Positions 1-7,011 of a stretch of DNA of 20,871 nucleotides are shown one piece after another. The stretch spans positions 1 to 20,871 of the forward strand of contig JAESUI010000382.1 of assembly GCA_016763135.1 (NCBI GenBank), written 5' to 3'. The notes below the pieces were generated by a model, which saw only the letters and a program-made list of their open reading frames with translations, ran no database searches and was not told the origin of the DNA. The first letter of the stretch is position 1. Every line of letters begins with the position of its first letter. The stretch is from Flavobacteriales bacterium. Lineage in GTDB: Bacteria; Bacteroidota; Bacteroidia; Flavobacteriales_E; Vicingaceae. Position numbers and translations under genes: made by a program.

Positions 1-39
1 AGTATAGAAAAGAGAGATTTCTCAACTTATCAAATAGAA

Positions 40-351
40 ATGATTGAAAAGGAGTTAAAGATTCTCAACTTAAAACAGCCTATAAAAAATAGAAAAAAAT
101 ACATTAGAAAAAAATTAAGTGAGTTTGTTCAATACTTAGAATCAGAATGTTCTATTCTTTTAGAAGGTCATTATACAGACCTTGGACTGAAAATGGGATT
201 AGTTTTTGGAATGGCTTTAGGAGTATTCATTTTTAAAGATAGTGGAGGAAGTGCTACAGGAATGTGTTTTGGTATGTTTATAGGATATGTTATAGGTAAG
301 TATATGGATAAGGAAGCAGCTAAACAAAATCAAGTGTTAAAAATAGCGTAA
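40..351 (+). CDS. small membrane protein of unknown function, first gene of a sigma-factor unit
   Basis: I do not recognise this 103-residue protein. The first 45 residues are basic and helical (rich in K, R, E). A glycine-rich hydrophobic segment at about 49-86, with repeated GxxxG/GxxxA-like spacing (LVFGMALGVF, then FGMFIGYVIG), suggests two close-packed membrane helices or a glycine zipper. The tail is short and charged. The stop codon is 3 nt before the sigma-factor start, so the two are almost certainly co-transcribed. The frame stays open back to base 1 with no stop, and no clear ribosome site precedes the ATG at 40, so the real start may lie outside the window. A role linked to the sigma factor is inferred from position only. 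Confidence 0.6.
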   Translation: MIEKELKILNLKQPIKNRKKYIRKKLSEFVQYLESECSILLEGHYTDLGLKMGLVFGMALGVFIFKDSGGSATGMCFGMFIGYVIGKYMDKEAAKQNQVLKIA

Positions 352-354
352 ACA

Positions 355-834
355 ATGAGTAGTGATTTTTATACCACACAAATTTTACCTTATGCAGCTA
401 TCATCATAAAGATGTGCAGAGCATATACCAATTCGCAAGAAGATTTTGAAGATTACTATCAAGAAGTATGTTTGCAAATTTGGAGAAGTAGTGAAAATTT
501 TAATCAGCAATCAGAATGGTCTACATGGATTTATAGAATATCATTAAATGTTTGTTTGACATTACTCAAAAAAAAGAAAAATAATAAGCAGCATTTTGCT
601 TCTGATTATTTACCGCCAGAATTAGTGGAAGATAGCCATGCTTTTGAAGATGAATCACTGAATCAACTGTATGATGCCATAAGACAACTCTCAGAAATAG
701 ACAGGGGGGTTATCTTGCTGTATCTAGAAGAAAAATCATATCAAGAAATAGCTGAAATCATTGGTACAAACCCCAACAACATTGGCGTGAGAATTAAACG
801 AATTAAAGAACGATTAAAAAAAATATTAAGTTAA
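355..834 (+). CDS. ECF-type RNA polymerase sigma factor
   Basis: A 159-residue sigma-70 family factor with the two-domain ECF layout. Region 2 is at about 20-75: it includes the acidic DFEDYYQEVCLQIW stretch that contacts core polymerase and the WSTWIYRISLNVCL segment used in -10 recognition. Region 4 is at about 108-157, with the helix-turn-helix SYQEIAEIIGTNPNNIGVRIKRIKERL that reads the -35. The linker is about 30 residues and acidic. The gene sits between two membrane-protein genes with gaps of 3 and 4 nt, so one transcript probably carries all three. ECF factors are normally held by a membrane anti-sigma encoded next door, and the downstream 218-residue protein is the candidate. The signal and regulon cannot be read from the sequence. 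Confidence 0.9.
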   Translation: MSSDFYTTQILPYAAIIIKMCRAYTNSQEDFEDYYQEVCLQIWRSSENFNQQSEWSTWIYRISLNVCLTLLKKKKNNKQHFASDYLPPELVEDSHAFEDESLNQLYDAIRQLSEIDRGVILLYLEEKSYQEIAEIIGTNPNNIGVRIKRIKERLKKILS

Positions 835-838
835 AGAA

Positions 839-1495
839 ATGGAAAAGTCAATTGAAACAATTTGGAAAGAAGGTTTTTTAAAAAGTGATGCTTTAATAGC
901 TCCAAAGTTAAACAACCTTTACAATCAAAAATCAAAACACATCATAGATAAGTTCAAAAGAATGTTTAAAATGAATCTCATTTTAATTGTCTTAGGGTCT
1001 TTTATTGTATTAGGAGCATCCTTTATAGTAGGTATTCCTTATTTGGGAGTACCAATGTTTTTTATATTGAATGTATTGGTGATTCTTAATAAAAAACTAT
1101 TAAACACATTAATGCTAATTGACAAAAGCACAAATAGTTACGATTATCTAATGGCATTTGATGTTTGGTTAAAATCTCAGGTAAGCATTAATAAAAAATT
1201 TGCACGTTTTCTTTATCCATTTATATTCTTATCTCTTATTATTGGCTTTTGGATGAAAATAGAAGAAGGTCAACGCATTGGAACCCATGCCGTAAATAAA
1301 TTACTCCTTACTTATCCTGATTTAAACCTTCTGTTTGGTGTACCTGTAATTGGAATTATAGGAGCATTACTAATAACTGGAATATTAGTGCTCCTTGGCG
1401 GAAAAATTTATGAGTGGGATCTTAAAATTGTTTACGGCCGTGTATTTAATAAGTTAGACGAGATAATAGCTGACATTAAGGAATTGAAAGCTTAA
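839..1495 (+). CDS. four-helix membrane protein, possible anti-sigma factor
   Basis: This 218-residue protein has no family signature I recognise. It has a soluble basic N-terminus (about 1-42), then hydrophobic segments near 44-62, 66-86, 124-140 and 160-186, and a charged C-terminal tail (VFNKLDEIIADIKELKA) likely to form a helix. It starts 4 nt after the sigma-factor stop, so the two are translationally close. Position directly downstream of an ECF gene and a cytoplasmic N-terminal helix before the first membrane span fit an anti-sigma role. This is inference: no zinc-binding ZAS motif (HxxxCxxC) is present and no known anti-sigma fold can be asserted. Confidence 0.6.
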   Translation: MEKSIETIWKEGFLKSDALIAPKLNNLYNQKSKHIIDKFKRMFKMNLILIVLGSFIVLGASFIVGIPYLGVPMFFILNVLVILNKKLLNTLMLIDKSTNSYDYLMAFDVWLKSQVSINKKFARFLYPFIFLSLIIGFWMKIEEGQRIGTHAVNKLLLTYPDLNLLFGVPVIGIIGALLITGILVLLGGKIYEWDLKIVYGRVFNKLDEIIADIKELKA

Positions 1496-1565
1496 TTGTA
1501 CAATTAAAATCCTCTCATTAAATTAAATAATCCCTCCATAAATAACCCACCTGTTTAGTTAGTGC

Positions 1566-1595
1566 AAAAAGCCCCTCAACCATGAGGGGCTTTTA
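1566..1595. terminator. bidirectional intrinsic terminator
   Basis: A perfect 8-bp GC-rich stem (GCCCCTCA at 1571-1578, TGAGGGGC at 1583-1590) closes a 4-nt loop. It is flanked by five A on the left and four T on the right, so it works as a stem plus U-tract on either strand. It lies between the convergent sigma-factor unit (ending at 1495) and dps (ending at 1616) and should terminate both. Confidence 0.9.
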
Positions 1596-1615
1596 TTCTT
1601 TTATCTTCTTTGTTA

Positions 1616-2083
1616 CTATTTTAAATATGCTGTTAACATCCAAAGTGTTTTTTCCGTTTGAGAAATATAATCACTCATTAAACTAACAGTCCCTTCATCA
1701 TCTGCCTTTGAAGCAAGCTGTAGTATTTCTCTTTCTTTCGATATTAACGTAGAAAAGTTATTGACGATTATTTCAACCCCTTCAGTTCCAATCGTAACCC
1801 CTTTTTCTTCTTTAATTTTTGACACCTTAAGGTAATCAGAAAACGTATGTAAAGGCTCACCACCTAACGTTAAAATTCGCTCAGCAATTTCATCCACTTT
1901 TACTACTGCATCATTATAATACTCTTCAAATTTCACATGTAGCTCAAAGAATGCTGCACCTTTTATATTCCAATGTAACCCTCTTAGGTTTTGGTAAAAC
2001 AATTGGTAATCAGATAATAATTCATTCAGTTTTTCACTCAATTCTATTGCTTTTTCTTTGTTTAATCCTATTAAATTTTTCAT
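1616..2083 (-). CDS. dps: Dps family ferritin-like DNA-protection protein
   Basis: Dps proteins form 12-subunit shells that oxidise Fe(II) with hydrogen peroxide, store the iron and in some species bind DNA, protecting cells in oxidative stress and stationary phase. The 155-residue length is typical. The ferroxidase residues are all present with exact family spacing: H37 (in LHWN), H49, D64 and E68 (VDEIAER); the 12-15-4 spacing equals that of E. coli H51/H63/D78/E82. The N-terminus is short, without an obvious long lysine-rich DNA-binding tail. The gene starts 11 bp after the VOC gene and shares its direction, and both face away from oxyR. This places dps in a likely OxyR-controlled operon. 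The terminator at 1566-1595 closes the unit. Confidence 0.93.
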   Translation of the reverse strand: MKNLIGLNKEKAIELSEKLNELLSDYQLFYQNLRGLHWNIKGAAFFELHVKFEEYYNDAVVKVDEIAERILTLGGEPLHTFSDYLKVSKIKEEKGVTIGTEGVEIIVNNFSTLISKEREILQLASKADDEGTVSLMSDYISQTEKTLWMLTAYLK

Positions 2084-2094
2084 ATCTATCTAGT

Positions 2095-2517
2095 TTAATT
2101 GATGTAACTATTTTTCTCTTCTACTTTATCACTTAGGTATTGGACAAACTCATATTGATTCCCATCTGTATCTGCAAAATAATCTCTAACTCTAAATTTT
2201 TCTATTTGTTTCGGATAATCTCTCTTATATCCTTTAGCCAATAAGTTATTGGCAATTTCCTCAACATTCTGGACTACAAACCCAATATGATTGACACCTA
2301 TTTTGTCATAATCCTTTTCACTTTTCTTTACATCAAGTTCTGCCTGATTTATAGCAATGTAAGTGACATCATCCCCAAGATGTACCCATTCTCTTGTTGC
2401 AGTATCTCCACCCCTTATTTTAAAATGAGGAAAAGCTGTTTGAAAAAAATGAATTCCTTCTTTAATGTTGTTTACAGTAATATTTGCATGTTCTAAATAT
2501 ATTTTTTGTGTTTTCAT
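2095..2517 (-). CDS. VOC superfamily (glyoxalase/bleomycin-resistance fold) protein
   Basis: A 140-residue protein with paired beta-alpha-beta-beta-beta modules of the vicinal oxygen chelate fold. The N-module begins YLEHANITVNNIKEGIHFFQ, the C-module has NHIGFVVQNVEEIANNLLAKG, and it ends in DGNQYEFVQYLS, where the Glu is the usual metal ligand. H10, the second-module His and that Glu are plausible metal ligands. The substrate is unknown; the family includes glyoxalase I, dioxygenases and thiol transferases. I chose the ATG at 2517. The frame continues up to a TTG at 2547, but that TTG lies inside the promoter -7 element and would add ten poor residues. The gene is first in an operon with dps and divergent from oxyR, which suggests a role in oxidative or electrophile stress. 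Confidence 0.8.
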   Translation of the reverse strand: MKTQKIYLEHANITVNNIKEGIHFFQTAFPHFKIRGGDTATREWVHLGDDVTYIAINQAELDVKKSEKDYDKIGVNHIGFVVQNVEEIANNLLAKGYKRDYPKQIEKFRVRDYFADTDGNQYEFVQYLSDKVEEKNSYIN

Positions 2518-2544
2518 AATGTTATGTTTTAATGATTTATAGTG

Positions 2545-2576
2545 CAAATATGAGTTTGTTTAAATTATAAATCAAA
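2545..2576 (-). promoter_or_regulatory. promoter of the VOC-dps operon
   Basis: On the minus strand TTTG (2576-2573) is followed after 20 nt by CATATTTG (2552-2545). This matches the Bacteroidetes TTTG-N19-21-TAnnTTTG pattern except for the first base of the -7 element. Transcription would start near 2538-2540, about 20 nt before the ATG at 2517. This rules out the TTG at 2547 as the start codon. Confidence 0.6.
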
Positions 2577-2593
2577 TCGATTCTTTTTATAAT

Positions 2594-2614
2594 AATATAG
2601 ATTTTATCTATATT
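2594..2614. promoter_or_regulatory. candidate OxyR operator
   Basis: A perfect 9-bp inverted repeat (arms 2594-2602 and 2606-2614, 3-nt centre) contains ATAG-N7-CTAT at 2597-2611, the core motif known for OxyR. Its centre (2604) is about 65 bp upstream of the predicted VOC-dps transcription start, the classic position of a LysR-type recognition site. It also overlaps the -7 element of oxyR itself, which fits autorepression. A weaker palindrome, AATCGATT at 2575-2582, lies nearer the VOC promoter and could be the second dimer site. Confidence 0.7.
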
Positions 2615-2616
2615 TG
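2609..2616 (+). promoter_or_regulatory. -7 element of oxyR
   Basis: TATATTTG matches TAnnTTTG exactly and ends 4 nt before the oxyR ATG at 2621, so the transcript is probably leaderless or nearly so. No good -33 TTG lies at the expected distance. The element overlaps the right arm of the candidate OxyR operator. Confidence 0.55.
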
Positions 2617-2620
2617 TGAA

Positions 2621-3553
2621 ATGACATCACTGATTCAATTAGAATATATTGTTGCTGTAGACACTTACAGGCATTTTGTTACTGCAGCTGAAAAATGCTT
2701 TGTTACTCAGCCTACCTTGAGTATGCAAATAAAAAAAATGGAAGACGATTTAGGAATTGTCATTTTTGACAGAACAAAACAACCTATTATTCCAACTGAA
2801 ATCGGAATAAAAATAATTGAGCAAGCTCGTACAACTATAAGCGAAGCAAAAAAAATTAATGAAATCATCAATGATTATAGCAACTCTATCACAGGCGAAA
2901 TCAGTATAGGAATTATTCCATCTCTTGCACCTTACCTACTTCCGCTGTTTATTGGAAAATTCACAAAAAAATACCCCGATGTTAGTGTTAAAGTTGTAGA
3001 GCTTTTAACCGATGAAATTATCTCTCAGCTAAAAAAAGATACATTAGATGTTGGCATATTGGTAACACCACTCCAAGAGAAAGGAATAATAGAAGAAGTT
3101 CTTTTTTATGAAGAGATGAAAATCATCAGTAATAAATCACACGCCTTTGCTACAAAAAACAACATAAAAACCGAAGATTTAACTAGCGATGGTTTATGGC
3201 TTTTAAATAATGGGCATTGCTTCCGTTCTCAAGTTGTAAATTTATGCAGCTATAAAACTGGTGTGGGTAAAAAACCTCTTTTTGATTATGAAAGTGGCTC
3301 CTTAGAGACGATTAAAAAGTTAGTAGAAATTGAAGGTGGATACGCTCTGTTTCCAGAATTAGCAGTTGACACGAAATCTTCAAATACAATCACAAAACAA
3401 ATTAATAAAACACCTCTACGAGAAGTAAGTTTTGCATACACGAGAAATTATTCTAAAAAACGATTATTAAATATCCTCTCTCAAGACATTAAAAATGCTG
3501 TTCCTAAGTATATGTTATCCAAAGAAAGAGGATTTGTTGTTGAATGGAGATAA
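2621..3553 (+). CDS. oxyR: OxyR, LysR-type peroxide-sensing regulator
   Basis: OxyR senses hydrogen peroxide through a reversible disulfide and activates peroxide-defence genes. The 310-residue protein has the LysR winged helix at about 1-60 (LEYIVAVDTYRHF, then FVTQPTLSMQIKKMEDDLG). Its effector domain carries the diagnostic redox pair C200 and C209 in GHCFRSQVVNLC, matching E. coli C199/C208 with the same 8-residue spacing. The start fits the family, whose proteins begin almost directly with this LEYIVAVDTYRHF stretch. The gene is divergent from a VOC gene and dps, the latter a classic OxyR target, and an ATAG-N7-CTAT palindrome lies between. The 3' end is 4 bp from the stop of the convergent recJ. 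Confidence 0.93.
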   Translation: MTSLIQLEYIVAVDTYRHFVTAAEKCFVTQPTLSMQIKKMEDDLGIVIFDRTKQPIIPTEIGIKIIEQARTTISEAKKINEIINDYSNSITGEISIGIIPSLAPYLLPLFIGKFTKKYPDVSVKVVELLTDEIISQLKKDTLDVGILVTPLQEKGIIEEVLFYEEMKIISNKSHAFATKNNIKTEDLTSDGLWLLNNGHCFRSQVVNLCSYKTGVGKKPLFDYESGSLETIKKLVEIEGGYALFPELAVDTKSSNTITKQINKTPLREVSFAYTRNYSKKRLLNILSQDIKNAVPKYMLSKERGFVVEWR

Positions 3554-3557
3554 TAAG

Positions 3558-5360
3558 TTAGACTTTAATGTCTTTGATATTCAATTGTAAGGTAGTATTC
3601 CCATACCAGTGGTTTTCCTCTATGTTGTAAACGATGCTAAAAGAAATTCCTTCATCGAGTTCATCCAACACATCTCCTAAACCAAAACCGATACAATTAA
3701 ACTTAATACTAGGGTTATCTTCTTGAAAAACCTCTAGGCGTAAATGGGTTTTGTCTTCTCCTATTTTTCGAGAGTTATTGGTAATAAAAACATTTTCACT
3801 CATAAATACTGGCCGCATATTTCCTGGTCCGGTTGGAGCAAATTGCTTGAGTATTTTATAAAACTGAGCAGTAATTTGATGCAACTCCAATTTAGAATCA
3901 ATACTAATCTGAGGAATTAATAATTCAGGGTCAATTTGTTTTGAAACTACTTCTTCAAACTTTTGCGTAAATGCTTCTAAATTTTCGAGCTTCATGGTTA
4001 AACCTGCAGCATATTTATGCCCACCAAACTGTTCCAGTAAATCGCTACATTCATCAATGGCATCATAAACATCAAAATCCTTTACAGACCGGGCAGAACC
4101 CGTTGCTTTTCCATTTGATTCGGTTAATATTATCGTTGGGCGATAATGCGTTTCTATTAATCGAGAAGCCACAATTCCGATTACCCCTTTGTGCCAATTT
4201 TCATCAAATAAAACAGTTGTCTTTTTGTTTTGTAAATCAGTATTGTCTTCTATTTGCTTTAATCCTTCGGCCGTAATGGTTTTATCTAATTCTTTACGTT
4301 CAATGTTCAGTTCATTAATATGCCCACCAAACTTTAATGCTTTTTTGGTGTTCTCTTCCACCAACATTTCTACTGCTTTGTTTCCTGTTTCAATTCTACC
4401 AGCAGCGTTAATTCTCGGTGCAATCGTAAAAACAACATCAGTAACCGTTAGCTCATTTTTCAACTTTGCCAACTCTACCATTGTTTTAATTCCCAAACGA
4501 GGATTTTCATTAATTACTTTTAGTCCATAATAAACAAAAACTCTATTCTCTCCTGTTATCGGAACAATATCTGCACAAGTACTTATTGCCAATAAATCTA
4601 AATATTCCATTAATTTAGATTCATCTTTTCCTTCTTTCTGAGTCCATGCTTGCATCAATTTAAAACCAACTCCACATCCTGATAATTCTTTATAAGGGTA
4701 ATTACAATCTTCTCGTTTTTGATCTAAAACAGCAACTGCTTTTGGTATTTCATTTCCTGGTCGGTGATGATCACATATAATAAAATCAACACCTTTTTCA
4801 GTAGCGTAATCAATCTTTTCAATTGCTTTTATTCCACAATCTAACGCAATAATTAATTTGAAATTATTCTCTGCTGCATAGTCAATTCCTTGAAAAGAAA
4901 TTCCATATCCTTCTGTATAGCGATCAGGTATGTAATACTCCAAACCGTATCGATTTTGATGATTGTCAGATTGGTTTGTCTCTGAACTATCATCTAGATT
5001 AATCTGCACTATCTTTTCTTCTCCTTTATTTAATGCCGGATAAAAATTCTTCAAATAGGAATAAACCAAACTAACAGAAGTAGTTCCATCTACATCATAA
5101 TCTCCATAAACAAGAATATTTTGCTTGTTTTCAATAGCAAATTGTAATCGTTCTACAGCTTTATCCATATCCTTCATCAAAAAAGGATCGTGAATTTCAT
5201 CTAAACTTGGTCTAAAAAATGTTTTGGCTTTCTCAAACGTATCAATCTTTCGTTGGAGTAAGATATTGGTTAATGTTTCATCTAAATTATTAAGTTCAGT
5301 TGAAAGGTTTTTAATGTCATTTTGACTAGAACCTTCTTTTATTTTCCACCTTTTTTTCAT
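3558..5360 (-). CDS. recJ: single-stranded-DNA-specific 5'-3' exonuclease RecJ
   Basis: RecJ degrades single-stranded DNA 5' to 3' in RecF-pathway recombination, mismatch repair and base-excision repair. The 600-residue protein has the DHH phosphoesterase motifs: DYDVDG at 87-92, LDCG near 174 and CDHH at 196-199. The DHHA1 motif GGHKYAAG is at 446-453, and a C-terminal OB-like domain follows (about 480-600). I chose the ATG at 5360: a GGAGAGA stretch sits just upstream, and the longer TTG start at 5367-5369 lies inside a -7 element. An odd feature is a hydrophilic, Asn/Asp/Ser-rich insertion at about 109-141, between the helix ending NFYP and the YIPDRY strand, where flavobacterial RecJ proteins as I recall them have only a few residues. 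The gene is divergent from a tetR-type gene. Confidence 0.95.
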   Translation of the reverse strand: MKKRWKIKEGSSQNDIKNLSTELNNLDETLTNILLQRKIDTFEKAKTFFRPSLDEIHDPFLMKDMDKAVERLQFAIENKQNILVYGDYDVDGTTSVSLVYSYLKNFYPALNKGEEKIVQINLDDSSETNQSDNHQNRYGLEYYIPDRYTEGYGISFQGIDYAAENNFKLIIALDCGIKAIEKIDYATEKGVDFIICDHHRPGNEIPKAVAVLDQKREDCNYPYKELSGCGVGFKLMQAWTQKEGKDESKLMEYLDLLAISTCADIVPITGENRVFVYYGLKVINENPRLGIKTMVELAKLKNELTVTDVVFTIAPRINAAGRIETGNKAVEMLVEENTKKALKFGGHINELNIERKELDKTITAEGLKQIEDNTDLQNKKTTVLFDENWHKGVIGIVASRLIETHYRPTIILTESNGKATGSARSVKDFDVYDAIDECSDLLEQFGGHKYAAGLTMKLENLEAFTQKFEEVVSKQIDPELLIPQISIDSKLELHQITAQFYKILKQFAPTGPGNMRPVFMSENVFITNNSRKIGEDKTHLRLEVFQEDNPSIKFNCIGFGLGDVLDELDEGISFSIVYNIEENHWYGNTTLQLNIKDIKV

Positions 5361-5366
5361 TCTCTC

Positions 5367-5374
5367 CAAAGATA
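5367..5374 (-). promoter_or_regulatory. -7 element of recJ
   Basis: On the minus strand TATCTTTG matches TAnnTTTG and ends 6 nt before the ATG at 5360, implying a very short or absent leader. A TTG upstream (5388-5386) is too close (11 nt) to act as the -33 element. Confidence 0.45.
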
Positions 5375-5432
5375 CCTTTTTGACTCAACTAAAAAGTATC
5401 CTATTAAATGAAATGTAATATTTACATTAATA

Positions 5433-5454
5433 AAATATACCATTCGGTATATTT
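5433..5454. promoter_or_regulatory. candidate operator of the TetR-family repressor
   Basis: A perfect 9-bp inverted repeat, AAATATACC (5433-5441) and GGTATATTT (5446-5454), has a 4-nt centre. It ends 3 nt before the -7 element of the tetR-type gene and occupies the -33 region, the expected place for autorepression. A 13-of-15 match to its core recurs at 6083-6097, before the hydrolase gene. Confidence 0.7.
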
Positions 5455-5457
5455 ATG

Positions 5458-5465
5458 TATATTTG
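5458..5465 (+). promoter_or_regulatory. -7 element of the TetR-family gene
   Basis: TATATTTG matches TAnnTTTG and lies 20 nt before the ATG at 5486. An AAAGGA stretch at 5478-5483 could serve as ribosome-binding site. The region where a -33 TTG would sit is occupied by the palindromic operator. Confidence 0.55.
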
Positions 5466-5485
5466 TAGCCTGAACACAAAGGAAT

Positions 5486-6082
5486 ATGACAGAAAAATCT
5501 CAAAGAACCAAGGAGCACATCATAAAAAAAGTAGCGCCAATCTTTAACAGTCAGGGATATACAGCTACAAGTTTATCTGAAATCACTACCGCAACAGGAC
5601 TAACCAAAGGTGCTATTTATGGAAATTTCAAGAACAAAGAAGAACTAGCATTAGAAGCCTTCAACTATAATATAAAATATGTTTTAGGAAAGATTAAAGT
5701 AATCACTGACGAAATAGATTCACCTTTAGCAAAACTATTTGCTGTTAGTAATTTTTACAGAAACTACCATCAACACCAAATAGATTTTGGCGGCTGTCCG
5801 ATATTGAATGTTGGAGTTGATGCCAATAACAATAATTCAGAACTATATAACAGAGTTAGAGAAGTTGCATTAAAATTACAACAATCGATTACAAAGATGA
5901 TTGATGATGGTAAAGAAAAAGGTGAAATTAAAAGTGAAATCGATTCCATCAGATATGGAGGAAGGATCTTTTCGATTATTGAAGGCGCTGTTTTTACCTC
6001 AGTATTAATGCAAAATGATAGTTACTTAAAAGACATGATGAATCATTTAGATGAATTAATAAATAAAGAATTAAGTATATAA
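5486..6082 (+). CDS. TetR/AcrR family transcriptional repressor
   Basis: A 198-residue protein with the TetR N-terminal helix-turn-helix at about 8-55. It has FNSQGYTATSLSEITTATGL, then the recognition helix and the signature TKGAIYGNFKNKEELALEAF. The C-terminal ligand domain carries GGCPILNVGVDANN, a stretch seen in the YfiR/AcrR-like branch, so the ligand is likely a small hydrophobic or electrophilic compound, but its identity cannot be read. The gene is followed after 17 bp by an alpha/beta hydrolase in the same direction, so the pair probably forms a repressor-enzyme operon induced by the enzyme's substrate. Palindromes before both genes support autoregulation. Confidence 0.92.
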   Translation: MTEKSQRTKEHIIKKVAPIFNSQGYTATSLSEITTATGLTKGAIYGNFKNKEELALEAFNYNIKYVLGKIKVITDEIDSPLAKLFAVSNFYRNYHQHQIDFGGCPILNVGVDANNNNSELYNRVREVALKLQQSITKMIDDGKEKGEIKSEIDSIRYGGRIFSIIEGAVFTSVLMQNDSYLKDMMNHLDELINKELSI

Positions 6083-6097
6083 ATACCAATCAGTATA
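6083..6097. promoter_or_regulatory. second candidate TetR-family operator, overlapping the hydrolase leader
   Basis: ATACCAATCAGTATA matches the core of the 5433-5454 palindrome (ATACCATTCGGTATA, 5437-5451) at 13 of 15 positions. It keeps ATAC and GTAT as inverted arms. It begins one base after the repressor's stop codon and ends 2 nt before the hydrolase ATG. No TAnnTTTG element is visible here, so binding would act as a roadblock or on an unrecognised internal promoter. Confidence 0.5.
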
Positions 6098-6099
6098 AA

Positions 6100-7011
6100 A
6101 TGGAATCAATACTAATTATTATCCGACTATATTACAGAACATTATCAGTCCTATCTCCCACTTTGGCAGGAAATCAAGCATTTAAAATGTTTCAGAAAGT
6201 GAGAAAAAAAGAGGTCAGAAAACGAGAAATGCTTTTTTTCGAAAAAGCAAAGTCGTTTAAAATTGACCATTATCCAGAAGAAATACATGCTTATGAGCTA
6301 GGTAATTCTGAAGGTGAAATTGTAATAATGCTCCATGGCTGGGATTCAAATGCAGGTAGCTTATCTAAAATAGCTTTTAAAATGGCAGATAATGGTTATA
6401 GAGTATTTTTAATGAACCTTCCAGGCCATGCTTATGCAAAAGCAAAATCTAGCAATATTTTTATTGCAAAAAATGCTTTTAAAGCTTTTCTAAATCACAT
6501 CAATCCAAAAACACCCCTTATTTGTATTACCCATTCATTTGGTTCTGCCATGCTTGCTTACGGTCTTAGCGAAACGGATGTACAGGTGAGTAAAATAGTT
6601 TTCTTAACAAGTCCCAATAAAATCCAAAATATTTTTGATGATTTTAAATCCCTAATTGGGTTAGGAAATAAAGCATTCAAAGTTTTATGTGATAAAGCAA
6701 CCACAATAATTGGCGAGGATTTAAAGCAATTAGAAATTGCCAAAAAATTAACCCAAGTGAAGTTTGATGATTTATTAATTATTCATGATAAAAATGATAA
6801 AATTATCCCATTTTCTAATTCAGAAGAAATAAGCAACAAACATCAAAACGCAACATTAAAATCTTTCGAAAATATAGGTCATTATAGAATGTTATGGAAT
6901 GATGATGTATTGTCTGAAATAATGAATTTTGTTACAAAAAATGAAAAAAGTGTTGACAATAAAGCAAACGCCACTATAATTAAAGAATCAAATAGTGTAC
7001 TCCAGAACTAA
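6100..7011 (+). CDS. alpha/beta hydrolase
   Basis: A 303-residue alpha/beta-hydrolase-fold protein. It has the oxyanion-hole motif LHGW (78-81), the nucleophile elbow THSFG with S146, a likely acid D233 in HDKNDKIIP and the catalytic His H261 in NIGHYRML. The first Gly of the usual GxSxG elbow is replaced by Thr, a tolerated variant. The first 45 residues are basic, and LIIIRLYYRTLSVLSPTLAG may be a membrane-associated helix. The substrate is unknown. The gene follows a TetR-family repressor and a candidate operator, so it is probably induced by a compound it hydrolyses. Its stop codon interlocks with that of the convergent DAHP synthase gene (4-nt overlap). Confidence 0.85.
   Translation: MESILIIIRLYYRTLSVLSPTLAGNQAFKMFQKVRKKEVRKREMLFFEKAKSFKIDHYPEEIHAYELGNSEGEIVIMLHGWDSNAGSLSKIAFKMADNGYRVFLMNLPGHAYAKAKSSNIFIAKNAFKAFLNHINPKTPLICITHSFGSAMLAYGLSETDVQVSKIVFLTSPNKIQNIFDDFKSLIGLGNKAFKVLCDKATTIIGEDLKQLEIAKKLTQVKFDDLLIIHDKNDKIIPFSNSEEISNKHQNATLKSFENIGHYRMLWNDDVLSEIMNFVTKNEKSVDNKANATIIKESNSVLQN

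Noticed and set aside
1951..2496. Plus-strand frames opposite dps and the VOC gene
   Set aside because: They are antisense shadows of well-supported genes.
3971..4530. Two plus-strand frames of 101 and 113 codons
   Set aside because: They lie antisense inside the conserved part of recJ and look like shadows of its codons.
7008..7011. Four-base overlap of the hydrolase and DAHP synthase stop codons
   Set aside because: Interlocked stops of convergent genes are common in compact genomes and imply no special function.
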